A stretch of 64,000 bases of DNA, taken from Enterobacter genomosp. O. Lineage in GTDB: Bacteria > Pseudomonadota > Gammaproteobacteria > Enterobacterales > Enterobacteriaceae. The notes below the pieces were generated by a model. It saw only the letters and a list, made by a program, of their open reading frames with translations. It did not search any database and was not told the DNA's origin. Location of the stretch: contig NZ_LECZ01000026.1 of assembly GCF_001022965.1 (NCBI RefSeq), positions 992,001-1,056,000 of the forward strand. The letters are read 5' to 3'. The translations under genes and the position numbers were made by a program. Positions 61,291 to 64,000 of the stretch are shown here, in pieces (position 1 is the first letter of the stretch; each line of letters opens with the position of its first letter).

Positions 61291-62466
61291 GTGGAGAACT
61301 TTAAAATCGTAGCGGCTTTATGTCGGCAGATTATCAAGGATGGGGCCTCTGCAGGTGCTTTGCAGCAGATGGAGCGCCTTTATGATGCCCTCAGAAACGA
61401 TCAGCAGGTTGCAGAAGCAAAGCTGCTCAGGGGACTGATTAACAAAGCCAGTACGCTCAATACCCTGGAGCCAGCCAGGGTTGAGCTCTCCCGTGTCTCA
61501 TTTCTCAGAAAGCAGGAGCTCAGGGAAAACGTTAAAGTGCCTGTGGATAAAGAAAGTGGTTCTCCCCTTGCGCAGATCATTTTTCCGGAAGAGCTTGCCA
61601 ATGCCGAGCTTCCGGTCATGCCCGACGAGCTGGCATCCGCGGTCAGTCAGCTGATTGAGCAATGGAATAATCTGGATAAACTGGCTCGGTTTGGTGTGAT
61701 GCCATCGCTGAGCTGCCTGCTTTTCGGACTGCCGGGGACGGGTAAAACCATGCTTTCCTTTTATATCGCCAGGATGCTCGGATTACCGATCGTGCTGGCC
61801 AAGCTGGATGGGCTTGTTTCGTCTTTACTGGGTACCAGTGCAAGAAATATCAATAATCTGTTTGATTTTGCTGCTCAGTATGACTGCCTGCTGCTGCTGG
61901 ACGAGTTTGATGCTGTGGCTAAAGCCCGCAATGACAAACATGAGGTCGGTGAAATCAAGCGTATCGTCAACACATTACTGCAGTGTATTGATGCCAGATC
62001 GAAGAGTGGTATGACGCTGGCAATTACCAATCATGAAGTATTACTGGATCCTGCAGTCTGGCGAAGATTTGAGATGCGTATACTGGTACCTAAGCCAAAT
62101 TACGTAGCAAGGTTGAAGATTATTGAAAAATATATTAATCCCTTGAACTTTACGGCGGAAGAGATAAAATTTTTGACCGTACTGACAGATGGATTTAACG
62201 GTTCAGATATTCAGTTAATGTTAAATCACTTCAAGAGAATGTCCGCTATTGGTAACGCCGATCAGACTTTTATTGAGGCTGTTCGGTCATTTGCAGTCAT
62301 TCATGCAGGCAGTGAAGTTAACGAATTCATGCAGTTGTTATCAAATAATCAGGACGCAGCAATAATGAGCTTGTTGCATAAAAAGCATGAGTTCACGCAA
62401 AAAGAGATTGCGCTGGTTTTTGACGTTACTCAGTCAAAAGTTTCCAGAAATATAAAAGAGTCCTGA
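61291..62466 (+). CDS. ietA: AAA+ ATPase, IetA-like (defence/toxin-antitoxin)
   Basis: 391 residues from GTG 61291 (AGGTG just upstream). An N-terminal helical region (1-125) precedes an AAA+ core: Walker A 'GLPGTGKT' at 146-153, 'LAKLDGLVSSLLGTSARNI', Walker B 'LLLLDEFDA' with D204-E205, a sensor in 'MTLAITNHE' and the Arg finger region 'DPAVWRRFEMRI'. The C-terminus ('FTQKEIALVFDVTQSKVSRNI') is a helix-turn-helix-like tail. The adjoining gene encodes a subtilisin-like protease. This pairing is known as IetAS, first described as a plasmid-stability toxin-antitoxin of Agrobacterium and later tested as phage defence. IetA is thought to restrain or gate the protease. Confidence 0.82.
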   Translation: MENFKIVAALCRQIIKDGASAGALQQMERLYDALRNDQQVAEAKLLRGLINKASTLNTLEPARVELSRVSFLRKQELRENVKVPVDKESGSPLAQIIFPEELANAELPVMPDELASAVSQLIEQWNNLDKLARFGVMPSLSCLLFGLPGTGKTMLSFYIARMLGLPIVLAKLDGLVSSLLGTSARNINNLFDFAAQYDCLLLLDEFDAVAKARNDKHEVGEIKRIVNTLLQCIDARSKSGMTLAITNHEVLLDPAVWRRFEMRILVPKPNYVARLKIIEKYINPLNFTAEEIKFLTVLTDGFNGSDIQLMLNHFKRMSAIGNADQTFIEAVRSFAVIHAGSEVNEFMQLLSNNQDAAIMSLLHKKHEFTQKEIALVFDVTQSKVSRNIKES

Positions 62467-62505
62467 CTGTCGTCGGGAGGTTGATTGCTAAGGATTGGGT
62501 AACAT

Positions 62506-64000
62506 ATGAAAAGAAATAATCCGGTTCAGGTTATTTTAAATTCAGAGCAGTATAAAAATACGCCACAACGCAGAGCGATGGGTAACAATACTGATTTTTA
62601 CGCTGATCGTGATGATGCCTTCAAAAAGCACAAAAGAAACCTCCTTGATGAAGTAGGAAATGTCAGAAGCCAGCTCAACCGGTCAGGTCACGATCTTGGC
62701 CTTGTGAAAGTTGAGCTTAATCCTCAGGCGCTGGCGAAATCTCACCGTCCCGTTGACTCTCTCTTTCCCGGAAGTAAAGCGCCTGTGGTGGGCGCCCTGG
62801 GAATAGGGGAGCTGCTCATACAGGTGACGGATAAAAATCTGGTTCATCTTTACAACAAAATTGATAGCGCTGAAGAATATACCAAAAAGGTATACGACGA
62901 AAAACTGCGCAAAAATGTCAATAAGCCCAGCGAAGCAAAAAGCGAGACGGGGGCAATTGACCGTATCAGTTTTTATGGCAGTGAAGAGAAAATTGCCTTT
63001 TCTGCGGAGGATAGCGCTGCCTGGCATGCCGATAAGGATGAGGGATTTGCCGGCTATCAGGTTGAACTGGTTGATTTCAGACCCGTTGACGCCAAGCTGT
63101 TTACCGTGACCAGCGATGCCATAAGTTCGATGAAGCGGTCTCTGAGGGAGCAGCTCAAGATGCTGGGGGCCGGCGTGTATGCGACAAAAATGAGCCGTTA
63201 TCCGTCATCATCTGAAGCCATCATGATCCAGCTTCTCAGACCGGATTCAGGACACGATTTTAAGGTGGATTTTGACAAGAGGCTGGAGCTGAATTTTTTA
63301 CCTTCTGACGTTGATTATTCCTCGAAAAGGCACAGGCTCCTGCTTTCTGTTCTTAGCGCAAGCCCGGTGGTGAAGCGTATTTCCCTGCCGCCAAAAATTT
63401 CCCGGGCGAACCCGTCACACTCTCCGGTGGAGATGGACTTCTCGCTGCCCGTCCGAACGGAGGGAGAAGATTATCCCCGTGTGGGCGTCATTGATAGTGG
63501 TATCCATCATGCCGAACTGGCCCAGTGGTGTGTGGAAGTATCCGATGGCTTTGAAGCTGAAGACTGCGATCCCAACCATGGCTCACAGGTGGCCAGCCTG
63601 CTGGTCTGTGGGGGCATGCTGAATCCGGAGCTTCCTCAGGTCGATGATGACGGTTGTCTGCTCTATGATATCTGGATCCCCGTTCACAACAGTAAATCCA
63701 ATACGTTCACCAGCTATTTTTCCGACCCGGGTGACTTTTTCGACTGGCTGGATATTGAGGTTGGTGATGCGGTGGCGAAGGGGTTTCGCATCTTTAACTT
63801 CAGCCTCAACTTCCGCGAGTTTGTCCGCGATGATTCCTACAGCTTTGCCGCCACGCAAATCGACCGCATTTCCAAAAAATACGATGTGCTCTTTGTCATT
63901 TCTTCCGGAAACCTGCGTCCTATAGATTTCCGGGCCCCCTGGGCTTCAAGACCGGCTGCGCTGCATTTTTCTGACGTTGACAGGCTTTCTCAGCCTGCGG
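62506..64000 (+). CDS. ietS: Subtilisin-like (S8) protease, IetS-like, partial
   Basis: The frame from ATG 62506 stays open to the window end (498 codons; checked codon by codon). After a ~300-residue N-terminal region without signal peptide comes the S8 catalytic domain: Asp330 in 'RVGVIDSGIHH', His358 in 'CDPNHGSQVASLL' and the oxyanion-hole Asn469 in 'LFVISSGNL'. The nucleophile Ser is expected in the unseen C-terminal part. The lack of a signal peptide implies a cytoplasmic protease. It begins 39 bp after the AAA+ ATPase gene. In IetAS systems it is the toxic effector that ATPase partner controls; its substrates are unknown. Confidence 0.82.
   Translation, partial: MKRNNPVQVILNSEQYKNTPQRRAMGNNTDFYADRDDAFKKHKRNLLDEVGNVRSQLNRSGHDLGLVKVELNPQALAKSHRPVDSLFPGSKAPVVGALGIGELLIQVTDKNLVHLYNKIDSAEEYTKKVYDEKLRKNVNKPSEAKSETGAIDRISFYGSEEKIAFSAEDSAAWHADKDEGFAGYQVELVDFRPVDAKLFTVTSDAISSMKRSLREQLKMLGAGVYATKMSRYPSSSEAIMIQLLRPDSGHDFKVDFDKRLELNFLPSDVDYSSKRHRLLLSVLSASPVVKRISLPPKISRANPSHSPVEMDFSLPVRTEGEDYPRVGVIDSGIHHAELAQWCVEVSDGFEAEDCDPNHGSQVASLLVCGGMLNPELPQVDDDGCLLYDIWIPVHNSKSNTFTSYFSDPGDFFDWLDIEVGDAVAKGFRIFNFSLNFREFVRDDSYSFAATQIDRISKKYDVLFVISSGNLRPIDFRAPWASRPAALHFSDVDRLSQPA

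Noticed and set aside
1-64000. CRISPR array or insertion sequences
   Set aside because: No regularly spaced short repeats and no transposase reading frame were seen; the only dense repeats are the adhesin Ig units.

Overview
The window reads as chromosome of an enterobacterium, most likely the Enterobacter cloacae complex or a close relative (Lelliottia, Leclercia, Klebsiella). The reasons are dense E. coli/Salmonella-type homologues, a tmRNA 3' end identical to the enterobacterial one, and moderate-to-high GC core genes broken by AT-rich patches. Nearly all of it is accessory DNA stacked around two integration targets, ssrA (tmRNA) and a tRNA-Pro gene.

Layout. (1) 1-13.6 kb, minus strand: a giant BapA-type Ig-repeat adhesin followed by its type I secretion outer-membrane protein and ABC exporter, as in Salmonella SPI-9, which also lies next to ssrA. 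(2) 13.6-20.5 kb: a 760-bp AT-rich divergent region; a TPR protein, ECF-type sigma factor and anti-sigma factor; YceI; a periplasmic protein with 11-residue repeats; a 27-residue membrane peptide; a nucleotidyltransferase; a PEP-mutase/isocitrate-lyase family enzyme; and an Ada-like alkylation-repair regulator. (3) 20.5-22.6 kb: a decayed module with a DUF1493 gene, lying between two copies of the ssrA terminator sequence and ending at a 31-bp copy of the tmRNA 3' end (attachment site). (4) 22.6-30.8 kb: a DarT1-NADAR DNA ADP-ribosylation toxin-antitoxin pair, a 5'-truncated integrase, and a prophage remnant. The remnant has a broken tail fibre, an SOS-controlled umuD (frameshifted) and umuC (intact), an unknown four-helix membrane protein, a broken SRAP/YedK gene and a broken dinI-like gene, and ends at a 46-bp copy of a tRNA-Pro 3' end.

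(5) 30.8-37.6 kb: an AbiTii-type abortive infection gene, an arsenic operon (arsH divergent from arsRBC), an H-NS paralogue, a small unknown gene and a CspA-type cold-shock gene. (6) 38-49 kb: an 8.6-kb gene for a cyclic beta-1,2-glucan synthase (NdvB/Cgs type), flanked by small Cys4 zinc-ribbon genes, a YmgB/AriR-like gene and an LpxP-type lipid A acyltransferase. Several neighbours belong to cold-induced families, so this may be an envelope/cold-adaptation cluster. (7) 49.6-59.7 kb: a CP4-57-like island (alpA, yfjI, HNH-like protein, secreted IrmA-like protein, yfjQ, klcA, radC/yeeS, yeeT, cbeA, cbtA) with a GT2 glycosyltransferase pair at its left end. (8) 59.8-64 kb: an unknown TTG-start gene, then an AAA+ ATPase and a subtilisin-like protease that match the IetAS defence/toxin-antitoxin pair; the protease runs off the window.

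The region works as a hotspot of surface/biofilm functions, DNA-damage response and phage defence (DarT1-NADAR, AbiTii, CbtA-CbeA, KlcA, IetAS). Decay is concentrated in the prophage remnant, while the defence genes are open. The intact ssrA and tRNA-Pro genes were not seen and presumably lie outside the window.
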